Origin: Lentisphaeria bacterium
GTDB lineage: Bacteria > Verrucomicrobiota > Lentisphaeria > Victivallales > Victivallaceae
Assembly: GCA_017454215.1 (NCBI GenBank)
Contig: JAFTDL010000270.1
Location: 1 to 39,202 of the forward strand
DNA: 39,202 nucleotides
Direction: 5' to 3'
Position numbers and translations under genes: made by a program. Shown here piece after piece: positions 1-8,227 of the stretch. The number at the start of each line of letters is the position of its first letter. Position 1 is the first letter of the stretch. Below the pieces are notes generated by a model that was not told the DNA's origin, did no database searches, and saw only the letters and a program-made list of their open reading frames with translations.

Positions 1-1898
1 TCCGGCGTCTCCATGACGACGGCGTTTTTCAGCGCGGCAAGCCGGGAAGGCAGGGGCAGGACTTTTCCCCGCGAGAGCATGTTTCTGCTCCAGGCTTCGA
101 AGCCTTTCCGGTCCACGTTGACCTTGCGCGTTTTCTGAAGTTCGTCGAGGGTCTTGCGCATGCGTTCGAGGCGGAAGGGGGTCCTGTCGCCGAGTTTGGT
201 CACGATGGTGCTGTCGAGTCCGAGCCGGAGCAGACGCACGCGGAAGGCGTAGACGCCCTGCGCGGCCTTTTCGGCGTCGTCGAGCATGCCGTCCCACGCG
301 GAAAGGCGGGGCTTGTCGAGGAAGTCGGAGTCCATGCTGCGGTAATTCCACCTGCCGCCTTTTTTGACGAACCCGCGCATGGCGGAGGCGAGGGAAGCGT
401 GATAGCGGAGCACATGTTCCGCCGCGGGACCGTAGAAGGCGCGGATGAATTTCTCCGCGAGTTCATCCGCGTCGAGGGCGGGATCCTGAAAGAGTTTGAG
501 CATGACGTAGGTCTGCAGTTCCGAGAAATTCGTCCCGCAGCGGATGCCGCCGGAGTCGTGCTCGAAATACGTGCCCTCGATGCCTTTGGCGGCCATGAGC
601 CGGATGTCGGAGGCGACCCGGTCGAGAATGAAGGTCGGCGGTTCGATGAAGAACTTTTCCCGCTCCCGGTTGTAGGGGTTGGGGTAGTACCACACGAGGA
701 TGTCGCGGGTGATCTTCGTCCAGTTGACGAAGTCGTCGAAGTCCGTGGGGTCCTTTTTGTTTTCCTCGAAGGACCGGGCGTAATCGCCGTTGATGGGGGC
801 GAAGATCAGCTGAAGATTTTTCGGCCAGTCGATTTTGATTTTCGGCGGCGACTGGGTCAGACTGCGCTGGTACGCCGTGGTGCGGAAATTGATCTGCGGA
901 TTGTTCCGGGCCAGCTCAAGCACGAAGTCGAACAGCGGACCGCCGCGGGTGCCGTACTTTTCCTCCAGCGCGACGCAGTTTTTGCAGAAGCACAGCCGGT
1001 AGGCGATGTCGTTGGCGCTGATCTGGATGACGCCGTCCACCCCGGTGCGCTTCTTCTCGGCGGCGTGGAAGAGAAGTGCGTTTTTGGTCAGCTCCTTGCG
1101 CAGTTCGGGGTTGGAGAGACACAGATGCCAGTTGGGCACCCTTTTTCCGGTGCTGTCCATCGAGAAATATTCGGGATGTTCCTTGAAATAGTGCTTGTCT
1201 TTGAGGAAGGGCAAAGCGGCGTTGTGGCTCGACCAGCCCTTCTGGGCCGCAAGGCCGCTGGGGATGAGCATGGAAAACGAGTGCTCGCCCACGAAGGTTT
1301 CGGCGCGGGCGACGATCCCCGGATCCTTCCCCGGATAACGGGGATGATTGATGTCGTGCAGAAGCAGATTCTGGCGGTTGCGGTACAGCGCGAGGGTCAT
1401 GGTCTCCTTGTCGACGTAGAACCAGTTCATGACGGCCCGCGAGGTGAAGGCGTAGCGTCTGCGCTTTTTCATTTCGGGCAGGACGAGGGTCTTCTGTTCG
1501 GGAACGAAGAGATCGCCGTGGGCGTTGAAGAAGATGCACCCCAGTTCGTTTTCGAGCAGTTCGTAGACCGCCCACAGGGAACCGTGGAGCCCGCCGCCGT
1601 AAAGGTGCAGATCTTTCCCCCGGGTCTCGATGACGTTTTCCTGATCCGCCAGAGCTTTTCCTTCGGGAGCTCCGATCCGGATCGCGGGGCTCTTCCCCTC
1701 AGCGACGACGGGGAAATCCGCAGAGGTGATCTTTTTGAGAAAGAGCTGCAGTTCCTTCGCCGCGAATTTGTCCACGGCGGAGGCCTGCGCGGGAACGACG
1801 ATTTTGTAGTCTGTTTTACCGTTTTCGGCGAGTTTCAGCGGTGCGGCGGCGAGGGCAAGTCCCGTCGCCGCCAGAGTCAGGAGAAGTGCGAAACGCAT
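1..1898 (-). CDS. Secreted DUF4838 family protein (3' end outside window)
   Basis: The frame is open from an ATG at 1898 down to base 1, so the C-terminus lies outside the window; at least 632 residues are present. The first ~18 residues (MRFALLLTLAATGLALAA) form a typical signal peptide. An N-terminal alpha-glucuronidase/GH20-type accessory domain follows (about residues 25-130, with the FAAKELQLFLKKIT segment), then a DUF4838-like region with KEHPEYFSMD, CLSNPELRK, ISANDIAY and CFCKNC, and later FEHDSGG. DUF4838 proteins are exported and associated with polysaccharide loci in Lentisphaerota, Planctomycetes and Bacteroidetes; their activity is not established. It is the last visible gene of the operon that starts at 7133 and lies 22 nt after the pilin-like gene. 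Function in glycan breakdown is inferred from context. Confidence 0.85.
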   Translation of the reverse strand, partial: MRFALLLTLAATGLALAAAPLKLAENGKTDYKIVVPAQASAVDKFAAKELQLFLKKITSADFPVVAEGKSPAIRIGAPEGKALADQENVIETRGKDLHLYGGGLHGSLWAVYELLENELGCIFFNAHGDLFVPEQKTLVLPEMKKRRRYAFTSRAVMNWFYVDKETMTLALYRNRQNLLLHDINHPRYPGKDPGIVARAETFVGEHSFSMLIPSGLAAQKGWSSHNAALPFLKDKHYFKEHPEYFSMDSTGKRVPNWHLCLSNPELRKELTKNALLFHAAEKKRTGVDGVIQISANDIAYRLCFCKNCVALEEKYGTRGGPLFDFVLELARNNPQINFRTTAYQRSLTQSPPKIKIDWPKNLQLIFAPINGDYARSFEENKKDPTDFDDFVNWTKITRDILVWYYPNPYNREREKFFIEPPTFILDRVASDIRLMAAKGIEGTYFEHDSGGIRCGTNFSELQTYVMLKLFQDPALDADELAEKFIRAFYGPAAEHVLRYHASLASAMRGFVKKGGRWNYRSMDSDFLDKPRLSAWDGMLDDAEKAAQGVYAFRVRLLRLGLDSTIVTKLGDRTPFRLERMRKTLDELQKTRKVNVDRKGFEAWSRNMLSRGKVLPLPSRLAALKNAVVMETP

Positions 1899-1920
1899 GG
1901 TGGAACGCTCCTTTCACGCC

Positions 1921-2706
1921 TTACTTGAGACCGCCGCCGTTGAAGCGGATGGCCGAAAAATCCTTGTCGATATAGTGGAAGGTGAACCCGCCCTTTTCCG
2001 TCGCGGAGCCGTTTTTCTTGTATTCGGCGAACCAATCGGTGTAGCACTCGTTCCAGTTGCGCAGAGAGCCCGCGTGGCCGTCGAGGAAGACCATGTTGGC
2101 CGCGCCGCCGTGGGCCATGTAGACGCCGGAGGTGATGGCGGCGGAGGTGTGGATGAAGGAAAAGGAGTTCTGCATACGGCTGGAGGTGCCGACCGAGTCC
2201 GCGAAGATCATGAATTTCACCGGGTAGGCGATGCGCTTGGTGGCCAGCAGGAAATCGTTCTTGGCCTGAATGTAGCCGATGCCGCCGGGTATGTTGTTCC
2301 GCACGCGGCAGGTGTAGGTGTTGTAGGCGTTGTTGACCGTGCTCGTCGTCGTGAATTTGCCCGGCGGGATCGTCGGACAGGCCACGAAGTCGGGCTTCTT
2401 GGTGAACACGCCCTTGTTGATGAACCATCCGGCCCACTGACCGTTGCCGTCGTGGAGATAATGAGTTCCGTCCGAGGCGTCGATGTACATGAATGCGTTG
2501 AGCCCCAGCTGCTTCAAGTTGTTGAGACAGCTGGCGGCGCGGCCCCGCTCGCGGGCCTGCTGCAGTGCCGGCATCAGCATCGCCGCCAATATGGCGATGA
2601 TGGCGATCACCACCAGGAGCTCGATCAGGGTGAAGCACATGTGCTTCCCTTCAGCGATGCTGAAGGGAAAATGTCCCCTCAGCGCCCTCATGTTGTTTTT
2701 TTTCAT
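1921..2706 (-). CDS. Type IV pilin-like protein with N-terminal methylation motif and H-X9-DG box
   Basis: 261 residues. The start at 2706 is chosen because AGGAGGAAGGAA directly precedes it. After a 24-residue basic leader comes [20 protein letters not shown], the type IV pilin/pseudopilin hydrophobic helix with the essential Glu at +5 of the mature form. The residue before Phe is Cys rather than the usual Gly. Near the C-terminus [12 protein letters not shown] fits the H-X9-DG prepilin-associated domain, a family greatly expanded in Planctomycetes, Verrucomicrobia and Lentisphaerota. The product should be an exported, membrane-anchored pseudopilin-like surface protein. It sits between a GH2 gene and the DUF4838 gene, suggesting display or export linked to glycan use; that link is inferred. 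An alternative internal start is the Met directly before CFTLIE at 2640. Confidence 0.9.
   Translation of the reverse strand: MKKNNMRALRGHFPFSIAEGKHMCFTLIELLVVIAIIAILAAMLMPALQQARERGRAASCLNNLKQLGLNAFMYIDASDGTHYLHDGNGQWAGWFINKGVFTKKPDFVACPTIPPGKFTTTSTVNNAYNTYTCRVRNNIPGGIGYIQAKNDFLLATKRIAYPVKFMIFADSVGTSSRMQNSFSFIHTSAAITSGVYMAHGGAANMVFLDGHAGSLRNWNECYTDWFAEYKKNGSATEKGGFTFHYIDKDFSAIRFNGGGLK
2632..2669. repeat. Two overlapping perfect inverted repeats inside the pilin leader
   Basis: GAAGCACATGTGCTTC at 2632-2647 is a perfect 16-bp palindrome. It overlaps by three bases a perfect 11-bp hairpin, TTCCCTTCAGC (2645-2655), loop GAT, GCTGAAGGGAA (2659-2669). Both lie in the coding sequence of the pilin-like leader, immediately before and across the start of the FTLIE motif. 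The two stems share bases and cannot both form fully. Confidence 0.85.
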
Positions 2707-2719
2707 TTCCTTCCTCCTG

Positions 2720-4384
2720 TCAGTTGGGGTTATCGCAAGATTGCGGATATTGCTTCAGAAGTCCGGCCACGGCGTTCCACGCCGTTTTGGGGCGGCGGTA
2801 TTCGTCGAGGAGTCCTTTGTTGTTGAAGCCCCGGGGTCGGTCGTGGATGCGGTAGTCGTTGACGCTGCGGGTGTCGCAGAACATCCAGATCGCCACGCCG
2901 GTGCAGCGGGGCGCATCGAGCACGTACCGGAACACGGCGCAGGTCAGATCCGCCTGATACTCCTCGGTCCAGCGCACATCGCCGTGCCAGCCGGGAAGTG
3001 CCGCGGCTCCTATTTCGCTGATGATGAAGGGCTTTTCTTTGAACTCCGGGCGTTCGAGAAAGACTTCGTATTTTCGCAGAGTTTTCTTCAGTCCCTCCGG
3101 ATCGAACTGCTGAACATCGCTCATCAGGGGATTCCAGTACCATCCGGGGTAGAGGTTGAACGAGAGCACATCGACCTCCGGCATGGAAATATCCTCGAAC
3201 GGCATATCGCAGGCGAATGTCACGGGCCGGGAACCGTCCTCCTCCTTGAGGATAGCGGCCAGTTCGCGGATCAGCGTGCGTCCGGACTCGAGATTGCTGC
3301 GCAGTTCGTTCATGAATCCCTGCAGGATCACGCAGGGGTGATTGACGCTTTTTCGGGCCATGCGGCGAGTCTGTTCGCGCTGACGGGCGCGGAAGAGTCC
3401 GCTGGTGAGATACGGTTCCGTGTTTCCCCACCCGATGGACTCCTCCCAGAAGAAAATGCCCAGTCTGTCGCACCAGTCGAGCACGGTTTCGCTCTGGGGG
3501 TAGTGACAGCCGCGGATGAAGTTGCATCCCTGAGCCTTTATCAGTTCGAGATCGCGTTTGACGAGCGCCTCCGGAACGGCGTAGCCGAAGTCCGGATGGC
3601 AGTCGTGGCGGTTGTACCCGAGGAGTTTGACCGGTTTGCCGTTGACGAACAGCCGTCCCTGCTTCGCCTCCACGATGCGCATGCCGAATGTCGTCTTGCG
3701 CACGTATTCACCGACGGTCACGGTCAGGCGGTGAAGATGGGGGTCCTCCGGACTCCACAGCCGGAAATCGGGAACGGCAAGGGCAAATGTTCCTCTGCCG
3801 CCGGAAAGTCTTTCACGGACAGGCGCTTTCCCGTCGAAGGAGAAGGACACCGCGGCCTCCGCGGGGAAGTTCCCCGCCAGTTCCACGGTGATGCCCGCGA
3901 TCCCCTTGACGATGTCGCGGGGAATGACCTTCAGATGGGCGATCTCCCAGTCGGGGGTGCGGCAAATGGAAACCGGGCGGTAGATGCCGCCGTGGCGGTA
4001 GAAATCGTAGAAGCCGGGGAAGAGGGAGTCGGGAGAATCGTCGGCGCGGTTGTCGACGGCGATGAGAAGCGTGTGCTCCTTTTCCCCGCCCGCGTCGAAC
4101 CGGAACTCCTCCCGCGAAAAGGGCAGATCGCAGCGGCCGACCGTTTTGCCGTCCCACAGGATCTCGGCCTTGGGGCCGAGGCCTTCGAAGATCAGGGTGA
4201 CGGGACCGCCGATGACGACCCGCGTGCGGTAGACGCCCACGCCGCGGCGCAATTTGAACTGCGGTTCCACGTCGAAGCACCCCGGTACGGGGAGCCGGGT
4301 CGTGAATTTCACCCGCTCCGCACCGGGGTATTCGTCGAGCTCGCCGACGAAACCGAAGTCCCAGAATCCATCCAGAGAGACCAT
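2720..4384 (-). CDS. Glycoside hydrolase family 2 (beta-galactosidase/beta-glucuronidase type)
   Basis: 554 residues; start at 4384 chosen because AGGAGGG lies 7-8 nt upstream and the protein begins with the GH2 motif [12 protein letters not shown]. Layout is typical of compact GH2 enzymes: sugar-binding jelly roll (about 1-155), Ig-like domain (about 160-255), TIM barrel (about 260-540). [14 protein letters not shown] and [10 protein letters not shown] mark the barrel entry. GFMNE carries the predicted acid/base Glu360 and IISEIG the predicted nucleophile Glu457. No signal peptide, so probably cytoplasmic. It is a tandem paralogue of the next gene upstream (4456-5997), with a nearly identical C-terminal segment. 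Substrate (galactoside, glucuronide, mannoside) cannot be told from sequence alone. Confidence 0.93.
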   Translation of the reverse strand: MVSLDGFWDFGFVGELDEYPGAERVKFTTRLPVPGCFDVEPQFKLRRGVGVYRTRVVIGGPVTLIFEGLGPKAEILWDGKTVGRCDLPFSREEFRFDAGGEKEHTLLIAVDNRADDSPDSLFPGFYDFYRHGGIYRPVSICRTPDWEIAHLKVIPRDIVKGIAGITVELAGNFPAEAAVSFSFDGKAPVRERLSGGRGTFALAVPDFRLWSPEDPHLHRLTVTVGEYVRKTTFGMRIVEAKQGRLFVNGKPVKLLGYNRHDCHPDFGYAVPEALVKRDLELIKAQGCNFIRGCHYPQSETVLDWCDRLGIFFWEESIGWGNTEPYLTSGLFRARQREQTRRMARKSVNHPCVILQGFMNELRSNLESGRTLIRELAAILKEEDGSRPVTFACDMPFEDISMPEVDVLSFNLYPGWYWNPLMSDVQQFDPEGLKKTLRKYEVFLERPEFKEKPFIISEIGAAALPGWHGDVRWTEEYQADLTCAVFRYVLDAPRCTGVAIWMFCDTRSVNDYRIHDRPRGFNNKGLLDEYRRPKTAWNAVAGLLKQYPQSCDNPN

Positions 4385-4455
4385 CGTGTCGTCCCTCCTG
4401 TCAATTTTCGGCTGACATCCGGCTGCCGGATTTTGCTGTGTTCTGATCGGTCCGG

Positions 4456-5997
4456 TCATTTTTTCAAAAGTTCGGGTAAAATTTTCCACGCCGTTTTGGG
4501 GCGGCGGTATTCGTCGAGGAGCCCCTTGTTGTTGAAGCCCCGGGGACGGCCGGGCATGTGGACCGTCCCCGTGTAGGTGTTGCTGTTGCAGAACTGCCAC
4601 AGCATCACGCCTGACCACGCCCGGTTGCGGCGCACCGACGTGACGACCTGCCGCAGATATTCGGCCTGAAACTCCTCGGACCACGGCGCGCCGCTGTGGT
4701 CGCCGCACATGGCTGCGGCGCCGATCTCGCTGATGACTTTGGGTTTGCCCGGAGCAAGCAGAGCAAACTTGTCCAGACAGCCGGGGATCTCCTCGAGTTT
4801 TTCCGTGCCGTACCAGCCGGGATAGACGTTCATGGCGGCGATGTCGGTCACGTCCAGACAGATGTCGTGTTCCGGACGGTTCGTCGCGAAGGCCGCCGGA
4901 CGGGAGGGATCCTCCTCGTGGCACACCTGCGTGAAGCGCTGAACGATCTGCCGGGCCTCGGGGGTGTCGCTGGCGCACTCGTTGAGAAACCCGTGGATGA
5001 CGAGAGACGGGTGGTTGATCGAGTTGCGGATGGTCAGCCGCAGCTGTTCTTCGAGGGTGTCCACGAAGACGGGGTCCGTCAGGTCGCAGACCTTGTTCCC
5101 CCACGAAAGCGGTTCCTCCCAGACCATGAGGCCCAGACGGTCGCACATGCGGAAGAAGAACTCCCGCTGGGGGTAGTGACAGCCGCGGATGAAGTTGAAT
5201 CCCGCCTCCTTGATCTGACGCAGGTCGGAGGCGATCAGCGCTTCCGGCGTCGCCGGACCGAATTCGGGATGGCTCTCGTGGCGGTTCACGCCGAGAAACT
5301 CCGCCTCTTTGCCGTTGAGCAGCAGGTGCTCCCCCTGCCAGTTCAGCGTGCGGATCCCGAACTCCACCTCTTTTTCGTTGACGCGCAGCTTGTGGAGCCG
5401 GGGATGCTCCGGGCTCCAGACGCCGAAATCGGGGACCTGCAGATGGAATTTTTTTCTGTTTTCCATCCGCAGACAGCGGCCGCCGTCGAAACTGATCTCG
5501 AGCAGGGGCGCCGTCGTCTCCACGGCGATCTCCACTTCGCCCGTTTCGTGGTCCACGGGCGTCACCGCAAGACGCCCGATCTCATCCCTGCGGACCTCCT
5601 CCAGCGTCACGTGGTCGAAAATGCCGCCGAAACCGTAGAAGTCGTAGAACTCTCTGAACAGCGGATGTCCTTCAAGGCGGTTGTCGGTCCGGATGACAAG
5701 TTCATGATCCCCCGGCTGAGCGGTGAATTCCGCGACGAGGGGCGACCATGCAAGGGCGCTCGACGCGATCTCTTCCCCGTCCCAGAAAACTTTTGCGCGC
5801 AGACCGAAGGAGCCGATCGCAAGGCGCAGACGCCCTCCCGCCGTTACCCGGCGGCGGTAAAAGCCGTATCCCCGCCGGTTGAAGTACCCCTGCATGGTGT
5901 CGAAACACCCCGGCACCGCGGCAAAACTGTCGTAACGCGGCTCCTCCGGATCGTCCTCCGTCCACGCGAATTCCCAGATGCCGTCAAGGTTCAGCAT
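4456..5997 (-). CDS. Glycoside hydrolase family 2, second tandem copy
   Basis: 513 residues. The ATG at 5997 follows GGAGGAG and overlaps the stop of the upstream propeller gene by 7 nt, implying translational coupling. It begins MLNLDGIWEFAW and has the same three-domain GH2 layout as its neighbour: jelly roll, Ig-like domain, TIM barrel (from about 235). GVNRHESHPEFG and [11 protein letters not shown] are present; GFLNE gives predicted acid/base Glu340 and VISEIG the predicted nucleophile Glu424. No signal peptide is visible. The Ig domain is short, making it smaller than its paralogue. The pair, with a divergent AraC regulator, looks like an intracellular system for short oligosaccharides; the exact linkage is unknown. 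Confidence 0.93.
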   Translation of the reverse strand: MLNLDGIWEFAWTEDDPEEPRYDSFAAVPGCFDTMQGYFNRRGYGFYRRRVTAGGRLRLAIGSFGLRAKVFWDGEEIASSALAWSPLVAEFTAQPGDHELVIRTDNRLEGHPLFREFYDFYGFGGIFDHVTLEEVRRDEIGRLAVTPVDHETGEVEIAVETTAPLLEISFDGGRCLRMENRKKFHLQVPDFGVWSPEHPRLHKLRVNEKEVEFGIRTLNWQGEHLLLNGKEAEFLGVNRHESHPEFGPATPEALIASDLRQIKEAGFNFIRGCHYPQREFFFRMCDRLGLMVWEEPLSWGNKVCDLTDPVFVDTLEEQLRLTIRNSINHPSLVIHGFLNECASDTPEARQIVQRFTQVCHEEDPSRPAAFATNRPEHDICLDVTDIAAMNVYPGWYGTEKLEEIPGCLDKFALLAPGKPKVISEIGAAAMCGDHSGAPWSEEFQAEYLRQVVTSVRRNRAWSGVMLWQFCNSNTYTGTVHMPGRPRGFNNKGLLDEYRRPKTAWKILPELLKK

Positions 5998-7133
5998 AAG
6001 ATCTCCTCCGGCAGGTCGATGACGTAGGTCCCGCGGTATTTTTCGTGGAAGGAATCGAACGAAACGCGCCTCCCGTCCCGCGACCAGCGCGGGTGCAGAT
6101 CGCACCGCGTGCACTGCAGGATGTCGGGCGAGTGATAGCGCCCCAGCGAATAGCGGGCGTCTTTTTCTTCGTCGTAGACCACCAGCTCCCGGCAGCCGTC
6201 GGGTTCTGTGTAGGAGTCGGTGAGCAGCAGTCGGCCGTCGGGAGAAAAGGAGCAGTGGCCGTTGGCGGGCAGGCGGTCCCGGGCGAAGATGCGCGGGGAG
6301 TTCTCCCCGACCCGGTAGATGCGGTACTGGTCGCCCCCCGCGGGCAGGCGCGAGTAGACGATCAGTTCGTCATTATTTTTCCACGTGTAGTGCGAGGCGT
6401 GAAAGTCGACGGGCAGCTGCCGCAGGTTTTGGCCGCCGATGTCGGCCGTGAACATCCGCGTCACATAACTTTTGACGCCCCGGCCCCACGGGCCGAAACA
6501 GCGGAAGCGGTGCAGAAAGGCGATCCGCTTTCCGTCGGGACTGATGGTGAGATGATTGACCCAGTTCATGTTGGCGTCCGCGCCCGGCGCGTAAAAACCG
6601 TCCGCCAGCTGCCGCAGGGAAATGATGAGACGGCACTCTTTCGTCGCGGTATCCATGAGGAATATGCCGTCGTTGTCGGGGAAGGCGTGCTGCGCCGAGG
6701 GGTCGGCGCCGCCGGGATAGCCGTACCCGGGACGCTCCGCGTCGAGACGCGAAAAATTGAGAGAAAGGGCGTGCTTACGGTCCGCCGAAAGCGTGTACAC
6801 CGCCCGGGGCAGTGTGCTTCCGTCCGAAAGGCGTGCAACGAAGTGATCGCCCTCGATGTCGTTCCAGATCAGGCGCTCCTCATCGAAGAATTCCAGCATG
6901 GCGCCCTGCTGCCAGCACCAGGCGAAGGTCTCGGCGGTCTTCTCGAAGCGGCCGTTTCTCATCACGCCGATCTCCGCCCTGTCGCCGAAACGCGGATGTT
7001 TCCCCGCAAAACCCACCCGGTGGACCGGATGGTCCCCCGCGGCGTTCCACGGGCATTTGTCGAAGTAGCCGAAAAAGTAATGGGCGTCCTGAGGCGTCAG
7101 GCGCTTTTCGAGATGCTGATATTTTCTGTCCAT
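5991..7133 (-). CDS. WD40/TolB-like beta-propeller protein, possible oligosaccharide-acting enzyme
   Basis: 380 residues. It begins MDRKYQHLEKRLTPQDAHYFFGYFDKCPW and contains repeated propeller strands such as LTISPDGKRIAFLHR, CSFSPDGRLLLTDS and PRWSRDGRRVSFDSF. Such cytoplasmic propellers with an HYFFGYxDKxPW opening occur in polysaccharide loci; some related propellers are oligogalacturonate lyases (PL22), but I cannot see residues that prove lyase activity. Histidines in DFHASHYTW and NGHCSF are candidate metal or substrate ligands. No signal peptide. It is the first gene of the leftward operon and overlaps the next GH2 gene by 7 nt. Its ribosome-binding site is weak (GGGAAA), unusual beside the strong ones downstream. 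Confidence 0.8.
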   Translation of the reverse strand: MDRKYQHLEKRLTPQDAHYFFGYFDKCPWNAAGDHPVHRVGFAGKHPRFGDRAEIGVMRNGRFEKTAETFAWCWQQGAMLEFFDEERLIWNDIEGDHFVARLSDGSTLPRAVYTLSADRKHALSLNFSRLDAERPGYGYPGGADPSAQHAFPDNDGIFLMDTATKECRLIISLRQLADGFYAPGADANMNWVNHLTISPDGKRIAFLHRFRCFGPWGRGVKSYVTRMFTADIGGQNLRQLPVDFHASHYTWKNNDELIVYSRLPAGGDQYRIYRVGENSPRIFARDRLPANGHCSFSPDGRLLLTDSYTEPDGCRELVVYDEEKDARYSLGRYHSPDILQCTRCDLHPRWSRDGRRVSFDSFHEKYRGTYVIDLPEEILC

Positions 7134-7173
7134 AAAAAATTTCCCGCGGCGGAAAATTTCCCCGCCATCGGAT

Positions 7174-7201
7174 AATATAGCCGGAATTTCCTCGGGAGCA
7201 A
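7174..7201 (-). promoter_or_regulatory. Sigma70-like promoter of the glycan operon
   Basis: On the minus strand TTGCTC (7201-7196) is followed after 16 bp by TATATT (7179-7174); shifting two bases gives TATTAT with an 18-bp spacer. It lies about 40 bp before the propeller start codon. Confidence 0.5.
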
Positions 7202-7217
7202 CAGGACCGGCAAGTAA

Positions 7218-7248
7218 TTTTGTAACAAAAATCAGCGCTTTTGCAACA
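7218..7248. promoter_or_regulatory. Candidate AraC-family operator: direct repeat with 21-bp period
   Basis: TTTTGTAACA (7218-7227) is repeated as TTTTGCAACA (7239-7248), one mismatch in ten, offset exactly 21 bp (two helical turns). AraC-family activators bind as two HTH units to such direct half-sites. The pair is upstream of the -35 of the leftward operon and between the divergent genes. The first copy also forms a 13-bp palindrome, TTTTGT-A-ACAAAA (7218-7230). Confidence 0.55.
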
Positions 7249-7279
7249 GGGCGCGCGCACTGCCGTGGTTTCTGCGGTC

Positions 7280-7308
7280 TTGTAATCCGTATTGAGCAGG
7301 ATTATATT
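7280..7308 (+). promoter_or_regulatory. Sigma70-like promoter of the araC-type gene
   Basis: TTGTAA (7280-7285), 17-bp spacer, TATATT (7303-7308). Transcription would start near 7315, leaving a very short leader that includes the GGAGGGG ribosome-binding site. Confidence 0.5.
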
Positions 7309-7326
7309 ATATCACGGAGGGGTCGG

Positions 7327-8103
7327 ATGGAACTCAAAAGACACTTCATCATGGCGCCGCGGTGTCTGGCGACCGGATTTTTTGTTCGCGGAACGGGGCA
7401 TTTCGTCATAAGACAGAAAGAGAATGTGAAAACGGCCCTGCACTGCGAGATCTTCTGGTGCGTCGGCGGCGCGGGGGTCATCCGCTGGGAGGGGCGCAGA
7501 TATGCTTTCCGTCCCGGAGACGTGTTTTACTTTCCGCCCGGTTCTCTGCACGACGTCACGCCTGAAGCGCCCTGTCTCGACTACCACTGGCTGTCGGTGG
7601 ACGGTCCCAATGCCGCCGTGCTCTTCGATTCTCTGGGGATCGGGCCGGGGCTCACGGACGCGGGGGTGTGTCCCGGAGAACTCTTCGGGCGGCTCGAAGA
7701 GCATCTGTTCGACAGCGTCAAGGAGTCCCAGCTCAAGGCCCTGAACGTCGCCTTCGAGATCCTCACCCGGATCGTTTCGCCCCGGCCGGACCGGCTTTCG
7801 GTCATGGAACAGGTCAAGGAGTTCATCGACGCCGATTTTCACAGGCCCGAACTCAATGTCAGCGGCATCGCCGCGCACTTTCACATGCACAGGGTCTCTC
7901 TCAGCCGCATGTTCCGCCGCCGTTTCGGCATTTCGCCGGTGGAGTATCTGAGCAACTGCCGCATACAGGCGGGCATGTCCCTGCTGAGCTCCACCGGACT
8001 TCCGGTCAAGGAGATCGCCGCGCAGTGCGGATTTGCCTCCGCGGACTATTTCACCAAGGTCATCCGCCGCGCTTCCGGCCTGCCGCCTTCGCTTTTGCGG
8101 TGA
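7327..8103 (+). CDS. AraC family transcriptional regulator
   Basis: 258 residues, ATG at 7327 after GGAGGGG. The N-terminal half is a cupin-like sensor domain (about 20-110; YAFRPGDVFYFPPGSLHDV is the typical cupin strand), the C-terminal half a double HTH (about 160-258): LNVSGIAAHFHMHRVSLSRMFRRRFGISPVEYL is helix set one and VKEIAAQCGFASADYFTKVIRRASG set two. It is divergent from the GH2 operon, so it most likely senses a released sugar and activates that operon through the direct repeats at 7218-7248. The ligand is unknown. It ends just before the V-ATPase promoter, with no clear terminator between. Confidence 0.93.
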   Translation: MELKRHFIMAPRCLATGFFVRGTGHFVIRQKENVKTALHCEIFWCVGGAGVIRWEGRRYAFRPGDVFYFPPGSLHDVTPEAPCLDYHWLSVDGPNAAVLFDSLGIGPGLTDAGVCPGELFGRLEEHLFDSVKESQLKALNVAFEILTRIVSPRPDRLSVMEQVKEFIDADFHRPELNVSGIAAHFHMHRVSLSRMFRRRFGISPVEYLSNCRIQAGMSLLSSTGLPVKEIAAQCGFASADYFTKVIRRASGLPPSLLR

Positions 8104-8110
8104 AATCGAC

Positions 8111-8139
8111 TTGAAAAAAAGCGAAAGTGAGGCTACTTT
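8111..8139 (+). promoter_or_regulatory. Sigma70-like promoter of the V-ATPase operon
   Basis: TTGAAA (8111-8116), exactly 17 bp, TACTTT (8134-8139), followed by an ~80-nt leader before the subunit E start. Confidence 0.6.
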
Positions 8140-8181
8140 ATTTGCGATTGTAAAATTCACGGACAGTAACGATTCCGGAAA

Positions 8182-8199
8182 GCGTCCCGGAAAGGACGC
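8182..8199 (+). other. Leader hairpin before V-ATPase subunit E
   Basis: GCGTCC (8182-8187), loop CGGAAA, GGACGC (8194-8199): a 6-bp GC-rich stem in the predicted 5' untranslated region. CCGGAAAG occurs twice here. No U-run follows, so it is not an obvious terminator; it may only stabilise the leader. Confidence 0.35.
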
Positions 8200-8227
8200 C
8201 GACCGGAGAAAAGAATGGAGTTGCGAT

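Noticed and set aside
399-1928. Long plus-strand open frame opposite the DUF4838 gene
   Set aside because: The minus strand encodes a coherent secreted protein with signal peptide and family motifs; the plus frame is a high-GC antisense shadow without recognisable motifs.
4385-5146. N-terminal extension of the first GH2 gene into its neighbour
   Set aside because: The extension is an out-of-frame reading of the second GH2 gene; the start at 4384 has a strong ribosome site and the family N-terminus.
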